Source of the DNA: Armatimonadota bacterium | Lineage (GTDB): Bacteria; Armatimonadota; UBA10988 | Assembly (NCBI GenBank): GCA_016235455.1 | Contig: JACRKZ010000039.1 | Span: forward strand, 1 to 37,957 | Reading direction: 5' to 3' | DNA: 37,957 nt | In this document: in pieces, positions 29,329 to 37,957 of the stretch | Position numbering within the stretch: position 1 is the stretch's first letter | Layout: every line of letters starts with the position of its first letter | Notes under the pieces: model-generated | The model's input: the letters and a program-made list of their open reading frames with translations, nothing else | Database searches by the model: none | Told to the model about the DNA's origin: nothing | Program-made: the position numbers and the translations under genes

Positions 29329-32300
29329 ATGTGCACCCAATCGGCCATATGGGGCTCGGTGACGCGCTGCTTTGCGCCGTTGCTGCTGATCGCGGCGGTC
29401 GCCGCTCCGCAGGCTGCATTCGCGGCCGATGTCTATTCGCAGCGGATCATCGCCGACGGCCCTGCCTGCTACTATCGGCTGGATGAGCTGGCCAACGGCA
29501 CGCTCAGCGATGAGATGGGCAACGCATCGGCCACGGCGACCGGCGCGACCATGGGCGTGGGCGGCGCGCTGGTCGGCCTGTCGTCCACCGCCATGCACCT
29601 GACGTCGTCTGTCTCAAGCGCCGTCGCCGGCAACGCCGCCCAGGTCTTCGCGCCTGGCGAAGGATCCCTGTCGGTTGAGCTATGGGCCCGGCCCACCACC
29701 GAGGGCTACCTGCTGGAATGGCCTCGCAAATACGTGTCGCAGTTTGTATCCACCTGCGGCTTCTATCTCAAGCTCACCGCCGGCACCCTCGAGGGCGCAG
29801 TCGGCCCCTCGGGCAGGTCCGGTGGCTGGTCGGATGCCCAGAGCGCCTTGGCCGCCGACGGAGCCTGGCATCACCTGATTCTGGTAGTCAACCACGGCAA
29901 CGCGCTGCTCGAGCTCTACATTGACGGCGCGCTGGCGGCCGCCGGCGCACTCGCCTCGGGCACCGACATGAACTACGACACACGGTCTCCGAGCCTCTAC
30001 TTCGGGTCAACGACACCTGCCTGGCAGGCCGATGCCGACCTGGACGAGGTGGCCATCTACAAGAAGGCGCTGACGGCGACCCAGGTGATGGAGCACTACC
30101 TGGCCGGTAGCCGCGCCTTGACCGTGCGCACCACCGCGGACTCCGGCCCGGGCTCGCTGCGGTCGGCCATCCTTGCCGCCAATCGGCTGCCTGGCGCGCA
30201 GACCATCGATTTCGCCATCCCCGGCAACTTCGCCCACGACATTGCCCCGACCTCGGCTCTGCCAGCCATCACCAAGCAGGTGACGATCGATGGCTCGACG
30301 CAGCCAGGCTATGCCGGCTCACCCGTGATCGGGCTGGTAGCCTCGGCGCCGAGCGCGCCGGCGCTAGCGGTACAAGCGGGTAGCGGCTCCGTGGCCAAAG
30401 CACTGGCGATCGGTCAGGCGGCCACAGGGGTGGCCACGTCGGCCACCTCCAGCCGCACCACCGTCGCCGCCTGCTGGCTGGGGTTCGACTGCGCGGGCTC
30501 CGTGCGAGGCCTGGGCGTCGGGGTGGACCTCAAGTCACGCCACGACAATGTAGGTGTGACTGGCCCGCGCGGCGGCAACCGCATCGGCAACTGCTCGGTG
30601 GCCGGCGTGCATATCGACGGCGACAGCGGCGCCGGCGACACCACGGTCGAGGGCAACGTAATCGGGCTGGCCATGGACGGCTCGTCACCAGCCAGCGTGC
30701 AGACCGGGGTGTGGCTGGTGAGGAGCACCGGCAACACCGTCCACGGCAACACGCTTGTGGGTCCAACCGCCATCAGCCTTGCCGGGCCGCTGGACGGGCC
30801 CAACGTGATCAGCGCCAACCAGATCGGTCTCAGTGTGGCCGGCACCGCGATCGCCGGCATCGGCACCGGCGAGGGCATCCTCATGGACTCCGTCAGCGGC
30901 GCGACAATCGGTGGTCTGGCCGCCGCCGATGGCAACACCATCGCCAACTGCGCTGCCGCGGCCATCCATCTGATCGCGAGTACCGGCAACACGATCGACT
31001 GCAACCGCATCGGCACCGACCCCACCGGCACCGTCCCCATCGGCACGTCGTTGGGCATCCTGCTGGCCTCTGGCTCGTCGCTGAACCAGATCGGGAGAGT
31101 GGAAGCAGAGCGACCCAATCTGATCGCCTTCACCCGGATGCTTGGCATCGTGATCGTCGATCCGCTGTGCCTGGGCAACGCAATGGTGAACAACAGCCTC
31201 ACGGCCAACAGCGGCGAGGCCATCGATCTGATGCCGTTGGGCCCCAACGCCAACGACGCCGGCGATGTCGACAGCGGTCCGAACCACGGCCAGAACTACC
31301 CGGTTCTGACCAGCGCCGGCGTCTCGGGCGGCAGCCTGACTGTCACCGGCACGTTGGACAGTGCCACCAACTGCGCGGCCTACCCGTGCCGCGTGCTCAT
31401 CTACAGCGTGCCCACGACACCGTCACCCAGCAGCCACGGCGGGACCGAGACGCTGCTCGGCCAGATCACTGTCACCGGCCCGGGCGCCTTCAGCGGCACC
31501 GTGCCTGCCACGCTGGCCGGCGGACGCAGCATCTGCGCGGCGGCCATCGACAGCGAGAACAACCAGAGTGAACTCGGCACCAACCTGGCGGTGGCGGGGC
31601 CGGCCACTCATGCGGCCTTCGTCAGCCAGCCCAGTGACACCGTGGCCGGCGCGACCATGGCGCCGGTCAGCGTCGAACTGCTCGACGCGGACGGCCGTCG
31701 CGCCGCGGGCGAGAGCCGCAACGTCACCCTCGCCCTGACGCCGACCGGCGGTCCGCCGCTGGGCGGCACGCTCACCGTCGCCGCGAGCCACGGCCTGGCC
31801 ACGTTCAGCACGCTTGCCATGTCCACCGCCGGCACCAGCTACCGCCTCGGTGCCACAGCCCCAGGCCTTACTGGCGCCACGTCTGGCGCCTTCACCATCA
31901 CCCCGGCCGCGCTGGACCCGACCGGCACGCTGATCGTCAGCGACAAGGCCAGCGCGCAGGCCGACGACTTCGAGCTGGTCACGCTGACGCTGACCGCGCG
32001 CGACCGCAACGGCAACGCCATAGCTGGCGTACCCGCGGCCAACATGGCTGTGGGCGGCTCGCCCAGTGCGGGTCTGACCATCACGCAGCCGGGCTCGGCC
32101 ACGGACACCAACGGCCGGACCACGGCCACGGCGCGTTGCGCCAATGTCGGCACCGTGACCTTCACGCCGTCGATCAACGCCACGGTCAGCGGTCACACCA
32201 CGCCGGTGCGCTTCCTGGCCGGCGCGCCGGTGCCGCTGTACTGCGACCTGCAGGCCAGCCGCACCTCGGGCACGGCGGACGGCGCCGACCGCATCACCTT

Positions 32301-33285
32301 CACCCTGACCATCCGTGACCTGCAGCGCCGCGTGGTGGCCGATGTGCCCGCGGCGCAACTGCAGCTGCAGGCCAACCCCGCGGCTGGCGTGAGCATCACC
32401 CAGCCCAGCGCCGCGACCAACGCCGGCGGGCAGACCACGGCCTCGGCAGTCTGCACCAAGGCCGGCACGGTCACCTACACGCTGTTGGTCGGCGGCACTG
32501 AGGCTGGCGGACCGCAGACAGTGACGTACTCGCCGGGTCCGCCGGCCGCCGCGACCAGCGCCCTGACCGCGGACAAGACCACGGCGGCGGCCAGCGGCAG
32601 CGAACTGGTCAACTTCGCCGTGACGCTGCGCGATGCCCAGGGCAACCTGTGCCCCGGCGTGCCCGGCAGCCGCGTGCTCCTCGCCGCCAGCCCGGCGACG
32701 GGCATCAACCTCGTTCAGCCGTCGGACGTCACCGGCGCCGGCGGGGCGACGGGCGCCTTCTGCACCGCCGTCCGCGCTGGCCGCGCGACCTTCACGGCCA
32801 CGCTGGACGGTAGCGCGCTTCCCGGTAGCGTCGCTGTGGACTTCGTGCCCGGCCCGCCGCACATGGGGGTCTCCACGGTCAATCCCGACCAGCCCACGCA
32901 CCGCGCCAACGGCCATGACGCAGCGATCATCACCGTCACGCTGCAGGACGTGCAGGGCAATCCGGTGTCGGGCGTACCGGCCAGCGACATCGTGATCTCG
33001 TCCGACCGCGGTAGCGCGGTGACCATCACCCAGCCCACGGGCATCACCAACTCCGCCGGCCAGGTCACCGCTTCGGCCACCACCACCGGCGCGGGGCTCG
33101 TGGTGTTCGGCGCCACGTCACCTTCAAGCCCGGTGTGGTGGACGCCGATCGCTCGACGATCGAGGTCAATCGGGCCAGCCTGGCCGCCGATGGTGCCGAC
33201 GCCGCGCAGATCACCGTCACCGCCCGGGACGCCAACGACAACCCGCTCTCGGCGCTTTCGTCGTCGAACGTGGTGTTGTCGGTGA
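29329..33285 (+). CDS. Giant secreted Ig-repeat protein, N-terminal part (frame breaks near 33110)
   Basis: The protein begins with a signal peptide (LLLIAAVAAPQAAFA). A LamG-like domain follows (about 35-260: PACYYRLDELANGTLSDEMG, LSVELWARP, WHHLILVV, DLDEVAIYKKALTATQVM). A right-handed beta-helix follows (about 264-640), opening with the CSLREA-type motif TADSGPGSLRSAILAAN and holding NTI, NVI and NTL rungs. One Ig-like domain (AAFVSQPSDTVAGATM) leads into Big_1/invasin-type repeats 1-4. The true product continues until about residue 1263 (VVFGATS); the remaining residues up to the stop at 33285 are Pro/Arg-rich out-of-frame sequence. The rest of the protein is in another frame from 33123 on. 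Such proteins are cell-surface or secreted adhesins or binding proteins. Confidence 0.8.
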   Translation: MCTQSAIWGSVTRCFAPLLLIAAVAAPQAAFAADVYSQRIIADGPACYYRLDELANGTLSDEMGNASATATGATMGVGGALVGLSSTAMHLTSSVSSAVAGNAAQVFAPGEGSLSVELWARPTTEGYLLEWPRKYVSQFVSTCGFYLKLTAGTLEGAVGPSGRSGGWSDAQSALAADGAWHHLILVVNHGNALLELYIDGALAAAGALASGTDMNYDTRSPSLYFGSTTPAWQADADLDEVAIYKKALTATQVMEHYLAGSRALTVRTTADSGPGSLRSAILAANRLPGAQTIDFAIPGNFAHDIAPTSALPAITKQVTIDGSTQPGYAGSPVIGLVASAPSAPALAVQAGSGSVAKALAIGQAATGVATSATSSRTTVAACWLGFDCAGSVRGLGVGVDLKSRHDNVGVTGPRGGNRIGNCSVAGVHIDGDSGAGDTTVEGNVIGLAMDGSSPASVQTGVWLVRSTGNTVHGNTLVGPTAISLAGPLDGPNVISANQIGLSVAGTAIAGIGTGEGILMDSVSGATIGGLAAADGNTIANCAAAAIHLIASTGNTIDCNRIGTDPTGTVPIGTSLGILLASGSSLNQIGRVEAERPNLIAFTRMLGIVIVDPLCLGNAMVNNSLTANSGEAIDLMPLGPNANDAGDVDSGPNHGQNYPVLTSAGVSGGSLTVTGTLDSATNCAAYPCRVLIYSVPTTPSPSSHGGTETLLGQITVTGPGAFSGTVPATLAGGRSICAAAIDSENNQSELGTNLAVAGPATHAAFVSQPSDTVAGATMAPVSVELLDADGRRAAGESRNVTLALTPTGGPPLGGTLTVAASHGLATFSTLAMSTAGTSYRLGATAPGLTGATSGAFTITPAALDPTGTLIVSDKASAQADDFELVTLTLTARDRNGNAIAGVPAANMAVGGSPSAGLTITQPGSATDTNGRTTATARCANVGTVTFTPSINATVSGHTTPVRFLAGAPVPLYCDLQASRTSGTADGADRITFTLTIRDLQRRVVADVPAAQLQLQANPAAGVSITQPSAATNAGGQTTASAVCTKAGTVTYTLLVGGTEAGGPQTVTYSPGPPAAATSALTADKTTAAASGSELVNFAVTLRDAQGNLCPGVPGSRVLLAASPATGINLVQPSDVTGAGGATGAFCTAVRAGRATFTATLDGSALPGSVAVDFVPGPPHMGVSTVNPDQPTHRANGHDAAIITVTLQDVQGNPVSGVPASDIVISSDRGSAVTITQPTGITNSAGQVTASATTTGAGLVVFGATSPSSPVWWTPIARRSRSIGPAWPPMVPTPRRSPSPPGTPTTTRSRRFRRRTWCCR

Positions 33286-35660
33286 CGCCCTCGGCCGGCA
33301 CCCGGCTCACGCAACCGTCCATGGCCACGGACACGGCTGGCCAGACGACGGGCAGCCTGACCTGCTCACGCGTGGGCACGGTGACGGTCAGTGCCCAGGT
33401 CAACGGCACCACACTCAGCCAGACGCTGCGCGTGGGCTTCGTGCCGGGCATCATCGACGCCGACACCTCGGGCGTGCAAGCCGATGCGGCGCAAGTCGCC
33501 GCCGACGGCGGCAGTCCCGTGACGCTGAACATCACGCTGCACGACCGCGATGGCAATCCCATCGCCGGCGTTGCCGCCAGCCGCCTGCGGATCGTGGGCA
33601 CACCAAGCGCCGGCTTGGGCCTGGGGCAGCCCGCAACCGCTACCGACGCCGCCGGCCAGACCACCGCCACGGCGGTCTGCACTCGACTCGGCCAGGTGAC
33701 GTTCACCGCGACCATCGACGGCGGGACCATGGGCACCAGCGATGTCGTGGACTTCGTCGCCGGCCCGCCGGAGGCCGTGCGGTCAACGCTGAGCTCAGAC
33801 CGCGCCGTCGCCGCCTCGGATGGCCGCGAGGGCGCGGTGCTCTCGATCACGGTGCGGGACGCGCAGGGCCACCCGGTCGCCGGCGTGGCCGCCAATCGCG
33901 CCCTCTTCCAGGCAGCGCCGAGCAGCGGTGTGACCATCACGCCGTCGGGTGCTCCCTCCAATGCCAGCGGGCAACTGATCGCCACCGCCACCAGCAGCGT
34001 TACGCAGACCGTGACCTTCAGCGCCTCCTTCGATGGCGCCGCTGTGACCGGTCAGCCGCAGGTGAACTACAGCCCGCACCAACCCGACCTGGACCACTCG
34101 CTGCTGGCCGCGACGGCCACCAGCGCCGTGGCCAATGGTGTTGACCGCATTACCTTCACGCTGACCGTGCGCGACAACCAGGACCGGCCGGTGACGGGCG
34201 TTGCCGCTAACCGCTTGCGGCTAACCGCCGCGCCGGCCACGGGCCTGACGCTGACCCAACCGTCGATGGCGACCGATGCCAACGGTCAGACCACAGCCAG
34301 CCTGGTGGGCACGGTCACCGGCAGCTTCGCCTGCGGCATGACGCTCGACGGCGTGGCCGCCGGCGCTGAGGTCACGGTCGAGTTGCGCCCCGGGCCAGTC
34401 AGTGCCCGGAGTTGCCTGCTGACCGCCGACAAGGCCGTTGCCGCCTCGAGCGGCAGCGACGCGGTGACCCTCACGGCCACGCTGCGCGACGCGCTGGGCA
34501 ACGCCGTGCCGGGCGTCCTGCCTGGGCGGCTCGGCCTCACCCTGGCGCCGTCGGCCGGCACCACGCTGGTTGGCCCGAGCGGGGTCACCGACGCCGCCGG
34601 TCGCACCACCTGGACGCTGACCAGCACGGCCAACGCCACGGTCACCTGCGCGCTGACGGTCGATGGCGCCGACGCCGGCGCGTCGGTGCAGATCGCCTTC
34701 AGCACGGCGCCGCCGGGCGTCGACCGCGCACGTTGCACGCTCGCCGCGGACCGCGCGTCCGCCACGGCCGACGGTGCCGATGCGGTGACGTTCACTGCAA
34801 CCATCATCGACGCGGCCGGCCAGCCCATGGCCGGGGTGTCCGCTGACCGGCTCGCCCTGACGCCCGACGTGGCCGCCGGCCTGACGGTCAGTGCGTTTGG
34901 CGCCACCGACGCCCAGGGCAAGGCGACCGCCGCGGCCACCGGCGCCACCGCGGGCTCGCGCACCTTCGCGCTGCGGGTCGATGGTCAGTTGGCCGGACAG
35001 ACGGTGTCTGTCGCCTTCACCGTCGGCGCGGCCGATGCCACGCGCTCCACGCTCGGGGCCAGCAGCACCTCGGCCATCGCCAATGGCAGCGCCGCGATCG
35101 TTCTCACGTTGACGCTGCGCGATGCGCACGGCAACACCGTCGCGGGCGTCCCGGCGTCTCAGATCGCCCTGACCAGCGCCGGCGGCGCCGGCTCGGGCCT
35201 CGTGCTCGCTGGGCCCGCCGCGGCCAGCGACGCCTCCGGCCGCATGACCATGACCGCCAAGGCCAGCGTGGCGCAAGCCGTGCAGTTGGTCGTGACGTAC
35301 GGCGGGCTGAGCTGGGCCGTGGACGTCACATTCGTCGCGCCCACACCGGCCCCCGGGCGCTCGACGGTGAGCATCTCGCCGTCGAGCGTCGCCGCCGACG
35401 GCACGGACACCGCCGTCCTCACCGTGCAACTGGTCGACGCCGACGGCCACCCGCTGCCGGGCTCGCTCCCCGCCGACCGCTCCGTGACCAGCAGCGTGCT
35501 GGCCATCACCGTCACCGACGCCGGGTCGGTCTCGGACAGCCAGGGCCGGTTCACCATGCGCGTGACCACCCGCGAGACGGGCACCACGCAACTGACCGTG
35601 ACGGCCAACGGCGTGCGCCTGGCACCGGTCACGCTGACCGCCGAAGGCTTCTATGACCTG
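31909..35660 (+). repeat. About twelve tandem Big_1-type Ig repeats of about 105 residues
   Basis: Each repeat is about 310-320 bp and follows one pattern: STLxADxxxAxADGxD, then TLTxRDxxGNPVxGVPA, ITQPSxATDAxGQTTA, GTVTFTA and a final VxFxPG. In repeats 1-3 and 5-7 the last two strand anchors are exactly 18 residues apart. Repeat 4 (about 32,860-33,140) is damaged. The repeats are diverged, not identical, so assembly collapse is less likely than in a perfect array. Confidence 0.8.
33106..33125 (+). other. Frame break in repeat 4, consistent with a 34-nt deletion
   Basis: In frame one the coding sequence ends with VVFGAT (Phe codon at 33106). Proper sequence resumes in another frame with VTFKPG (Phe codon at 33123). 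The two codons are 17 nt apart where the sister repeats have 51 nt, so 34 nt are missing. Adding 34 to the 7,610 nt between the start and the final stop gives 7,644 nt, or 2,548 whole codons. Confidence 0.7.
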
Positions 35661-36938
35661 ACGCTGTCCGCGGGCCTGCACTTGCTTGGCCTGCCCGTCA
35701 CCCCGCCGCCCGCGGCCTACCAGGCCCTGCTGGCGACCAGCGGCGTCGAGGCGGCGACTTTCGACGCGACCACGCAGCGATACGTCACCGCGGGCGGCAG
35801 CTACGCGCCGGGCCAGGGGCTGTGGGTTGCCAACTCGGCTGCGATCAGCCGCCGCGTGCTCGGCACGCCAATGCCCAACACGCCGCAGCGCCTGGTCCTA
35901 AGGCGCGGCTGGAACGCGGTGGCCAATCCGTTCACGCAAGCGCTGGACTGGGACCTGACCAGGCTCAGCGTGGAGTCAGGCGGCGTGTCGCTGGGCCATC
36001 TCGAGGATACCGCGTTGTGGGCGCGCGTCGCGCCGTACGGCTGGGTGTTCGACCAGGCCACGGGCTACCGGCTGCTGGCCGACACGTCGCTGGCGGCGTT
36101 CGCCTCGGCCCAGGGCAGCCTGCCCGTGGGCGCCGGGTTCTGGTTCTACGCCGCGCAAGACGGCCTGACGCTGGTCCTGCCCGCGCCTGCCGCGGCGCGC
36201 GCCGGTCGGGCGCCGTCAGCGCCCAAGGCGGGCGACTGGTCGCTGGCCCTGCGCGCGGTCCAAGGCGACCAGCACGGCACTGCCCTGGTCGGCGTCAGCG
36301 GCAGCCTGGCCGGTGGCCTGACGCTCGCCAAGCCACCGGCGGCACGCGGTCAGGCGGGCCCGGCGCTCAGCCTGCTGGCCGCCGACGGCACCCGCCTGGC
36401 GGGCGACTTGCGCGGCACCGGCCAAACCACCACCTGGACGCTCGACCTGACCGCCGGCGCGACCGACGAGGTCGTGCTCAACTGGCCGGGCCTGGGCCGC
36501 GAACTGCCGCGCGGGCTGGTGCTGGAGTTGCGGGACGGCGTGAGCGACGGCCTGACGCTGCTCAACACCAAGGCCGCCTGGCGCTGGCAACCGCACGCCG
36601 CGGGCGAAACGCGCCGGCTGACGCTGACCGCTCGGCAGGGCCATGTGGCCCGTGCCACGGTCACCGGCCTCGACCTGACCGCCACCCGCGGCGGCTCGGC
36701 GGCCATCCGCCTGACGCTCAGCGCGCCGGCCGAAGTGACGGTGCAGGTGCGCGGCCTGGGCGGGCGGCTGGTCAGAACGCTGACCCAGACGTGCGAGGCG
36801 GGCACCACGCTGCTGACCTGGGACGGCACCGACCAGTCCGGCCGACCCGTGCCGGCCGGCAGCTACCGGCTGGAGGCGCAGGCGGCCAGCGCCGTTGGTG
36901 CGTTGGCCAAGACGGTGAGGACGGTGACGCTGGGGTGA
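33135..36938 (+). CDS. Giant secreted Ig-repeat protein, C-terminal part (other frame)
   Basis: The first GTG in this frame is at 33135, but family-like sequence already begins at VTFKPG near 33117. No ribosome-binding site or signal peptide is present, so this is almost certainly the rest of the protein starting at 29329, not a separate gene. It carries repeats 5-12 (to about 35,660). A region with GLHLLGLPV and LRRGWNAVANPFTQALDWDL follows, resembling the domain that often precedes a FlgD-like C-terminus. The last 75 residues (LTLSAPAEVTVQVRGLGG, LTWDGTDQSGRPVPAGSY) match a FlgD-type Ig domain, as seen at the ends of many secreted proteins in these phyla. The gene ends in a hairpin and converges with the beta-propeller gene. 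Confidence 0.75.
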   Translation: MVDADRSTIEVNRASLAADGADAAQITVTARDANDNPLSALSSSNVVLSVTPSAGTRLTQPSMATDTAGQTTGSLTCSRVGTVTVSAQVNGTTLSQTLRVGFVPGIIDADTSGVQADAAQVAADGGSPVTLNITLHDRDGNPIAGVAASRLRIVGTPSAGLGLGQPATATDAAGQTTATAVCTRLGQVTFTATIDGGTMGTSDVVDFVAGPPEAVRSTLSSDRAVAASDGREGAVLSITVRDAQGHPVAGVAANRALFQAAPSSGVTITPSGAPSNASGQLIATATSSVTQTVTFSASFDGAAVTGQPQVNYSPHQPDLDHSLLAATATSAVANGVDRITFTLTVRDNQDRPVTGVAANRLRLTAAPATGLTLTQPSMATDANGQTTASLVGTVTGSFACGMTLDGVAAGAEVTVELRPGPVSARSCLLTADKAVAASSGSDAVTLTATLRDALGNAVPGVLPGRLGLTLAPSAGTTLVGPSGVTDAAGRTTWTLTSTANATVTCALTVDGADAGASVQIAFSTAPPGVDRARCTLAADRASATADGADAVTFTATIIDAAGQPMAGVSADRLALTPDVAAGLTVSAFGATDAQGKATAAATGATAGSRTFALRVDGQLAGQTVSVAFTVGAADATRSTLGASSTSAIANGSAAIVLTLTLRDAHGNTVAGVPASQIALTSAGGAGSGLVLAGPAAASDASGRMTMTAKASVAQAVQLVVTYGGLSWAVDVTFVAPTPAPGRSTVSISPSSVAADGTDTAVLTVQLVDADGHPLPGSLPADRSVTSSVLAITVTDAGSVSDSQGRFTMRVTTRETGTTQLTVTANGVRLAPVTLTAEGFYDLTLSAGLHLLGLPVTPPPAAYQALLATSGVEAATFDATTQRYVTAGGSYAPGQGLWVANSAAISRRVLGTPMPNTPQRLVLRRGWNAVANPFTQALDWDLTRLSVESGGVSLGHLEDTALWARVAPYGWVFDQATGYRLLADTSLAAFASAQGSLPVGAGFWFYAAQDGLTLVLPAPAAARAGRAPSAPKAGDWSLALRAVQGDQHGTALVGVSGSLAGGLTLAKPPAARGQAGPALSLLAADGTRLAGDLRGTGQTTTWTLDLTAGATDEVVLNWPGLGRELPRGLVLELRDGVSDGLTLLNTKAAWRWQPHAAGETRRLTLTARQGHVARATVTGLDLTATRGGSAAIRLTLSAPAEVTVQVRGLGGRLVRTLTQTCEAGTTLLTWDGTDQSGRPVPAGSYRLEAQAASAVGALAKTVRTVTLG

Positions 36939-36978
36939 CGGGTGGGCGGAGGGGTGGTCCTACCCGGCTCACCCGTCA
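36936..36978. terminator. Inverted repeat at the end of the giant gene
   Basis: TGACGGGTG (36936-36944, including the stop codon) and CACCCGTCA (36970-36978) pair perfectly over 9 bp around a 25-nt loop that holds a small inner hairpin. A second pair, CATCGCT (36977-36983) and AGCGATG (37005-37011), lies next to it towards the convergent gene. No T-run is present. The pair could end transcription from both sides of the 87-nt gap. Confidence 0.4.
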
Positions 36979-37025
36979 TCGCTCGGCCAGCGGCTTGCTG
37001 CACCAGCGATGGCTACGTCCGCAGG

Positions 37026-37957
37026 CTACCAGTCCATGCTCACCACCTGAAGCCCGGCCGGCAGATCAGGATATAGCCACCGGCCCGGTTGGCCGCCTTG
37101 CCCACGACGGTACACGCCGAAGGAGGACGCGTCACTGGCCCACGCGGGCCTGCGCTGGGCGCGGAACACCGCGATGCATCTGCTGTCTGGTGACCAATCG
37201 GCGCAGACCAGGTCGCCCGACGTAGCGATCCCGCCGAGGATCTCAGTGGCTTCGCCCGCAGCTATGGGCACCAGGAACGGATCGCTGCCAGCCCCGCTCG
37301 GCCCGACTCTCGTCGAGCCTGGGTTGGGCGTCATCCAGACCAACACCCTCGAACCATCGGGCGCCCAGTCGACCAGACGAGCCTGCTCACGGGCAGACCA
37401 TTCGACTTCGGATGTGGGCTGACGGAACCGAACCTGGCGCAGCTCTCCCGTTGTGCTGTGCCAGAGGAGAACCTGCCTCTGGCCGGTCTTCTTCAGAAAT
37501 GCGTCGAACGCTATCCAACCACCACCAGGCTGCCATCTGGGGTTGTAACAGCAGCACCCGTCCAACACCGGGGCAGAGACGTCACGGTATTCGATTGTGC
37601 CGACCTTGGCAATCCGCAGGAGCGAGTCCACGGAGCCCAGGCCCGGCGCGCTGTTCAGCACCTCATATGCGCACCGGTCGCCATTTGTCTCGAAGGAGAA
37701 TCGGCCGGCCTGTTCATATGCTGTGCGAGAGTACAAACTGCGGCCGCCGAGAGTGCCCAGGAACCTTGCGAATATGCAAGCGCCGTTTGGATCCCAGACA
37801 CCATCGAACCGCCCGACTAGTGCACTGATCGGTACAAACCGGAAACTCGATGGAAGAGGCGCGCCCAGGTCGGCCAATTCGCGTTCTGCCAAGGACACGA
37901 ACCATGCCCACCCAGACGCGCCTCCAGCTTGTTCTCCAACCTGAGCAGATCGCCTTC
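37026..37957 (-). CDS. TolB-like beta-propeller (PD40) protein, 5' end outside window
   Basis: The frame is open to the right edge, so a GTG at 37898 need not be the start and the N-terminus is missing. Three PD40-type motifs are visible: YNPRWQPGGGWIAFDAF, VDWAPDGSRVLVWM and CADWSPDSRCIAVFRAQ. This indicates WD40-like propeller blades of the TolB kind. A tight CCCY cluster lies before the first. In this protein type the propeller binds a ligand or partner outside the cytoplasm, or serves as the sensor of a larger protein; the missing N-terminus would decide. The gene converges with the giant Ig-repeat gene. Confidence 0.65.
   Translation of the reverse strand, partial: RRSAQVGEQAGGASGWAWFVSLAERELADLGAPLPSSFRFVPISALVGRFDGVWDPNGACIFARFLGTLGGRSLYSRTAYEQAGRFSFETNGDRCAYEVLNSAPGLGSVDSLLRIAKVGTIEYRDVSAPVLDGCCCYNPRWQPGGGWIAFDAFLKKTGQRQVLLWHSTTGELRQVRFRQPTSEVEWSAREQARLVDWAPDGSRVLVWMTPNPGSTRVGPSGAGSDPFLVPIAAGEATEILGGIATSGDLVCADWSPDSRCIAVFRAQRRPAWASDASSFGVYRRGQGGQPGRWLYPDLPAGLQVVSMDW

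Noticed and set aside
33111..33140. Programmed ribosomal frameshift joining the two halves of the giant protein
   Set aside because: No slippery heptamer is visible, and about 11 residues of the repeat are missing, which a frameshift alone would not explain.
33135..36938. The C-terminal half as an independently started gene
   Set aside because: The GTG has no Shine-Dalgarno or signal peptide, and family-like sequence extends upstream of it.

Overview
The window is about 38 kb of high-GC bacterial DNA. Genes are tightly packed, many start/stop codons overlap (ATGA, GTGA, TGATG), Shine-Dalgarno sites are recognisable, and several promoters are close to the sigma-70 consensus. The gene content suggests a polysaccharide-degrading environmental bacterium of the kind seen in Planctomycetota, Verrucomicrobiota/Lentisphaerota, Armatimonadota or Hydrogenedentota: a Tat-exported sulfatase, URO-D-like proteins, WbsX/GH99-like and NPCBM proteins, Gfo/Idh/MocA and giant Ig-repeat proteins. 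The phylum cannot be fixed from this sequence. No transposase, integrase, phage gene or CRISPR array was seen.

Region 1 (1-6640) begins with the 3' end of a DUF1848-like gene. It is followed, on the minus strand, by six paralogous membrane proteins of a family I do not recognise. They form three tandem copies of a two-gene unit (F-E, D-C, B-A), each pair joined by an ATGA overlap. Each protein carries two or three small beta-rich PH-like modules separated by membrane hairpins. This is the best candidate in the window for an undescribed system.

Region 2 (6724-18618) is a carbohydrate locus. It holds a GH99-like protein with a LamG domain, and a minus-strand operon of a double pectate-lyase-fold protein, an AlkD-like glycosylase and a Gfo/Idh/MocA dehydrogenase. 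A Tat-exported sulfatase, a URO-D-like protein and an NPCBM glycosidase-like protein lie on the plus strand. Between converging genes sits a large imperfect hairpin with a 9-bp triplication, and behind the NPCBM gene is a cluster of GGTAG half-sites around a 20-bp palindrome.

Region 3 (18723-21315) holds tRNA-Arg(TCG) and tRNA-Ala(CGC) with clear promoters, a CPBP-like membrane protein whose 3' end runs antisense into tRNA-Arg, a two-TM coiled-coil protein and a YfcE-type phosphodiesterase.

Region 4 (21418-24759) is a translationally coupled ECF sigma / zinc anti-sigma / exported pseudo-protease operon. The protease-like domain keeps GxSGGP but has lost the catalytic His and Asp.

Region 5 (24818-29275) is an operon of rsfS, a fusion of a catalytically dead MraY/WecA-like membrane domain with a TagA/WecG glycosyltransferase, an altronate dehydratase (uxaA) and a HAD phosphatase. 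The uxaA gene fits with the pectate-lyase gene of region 2 as a galacturonate route.

Region 6 (29257-37957) has a giant secreted protein (signal peptide, LamG, beta-helix, about twelve Big_1-type Ig repeats, FlgD-like C-terminus). It is split into two frames by what looks like a 34-nt deletion inside repeat 4. The window ends in the 3' part of a TolB-like beta-propeller gene on the minus strand.
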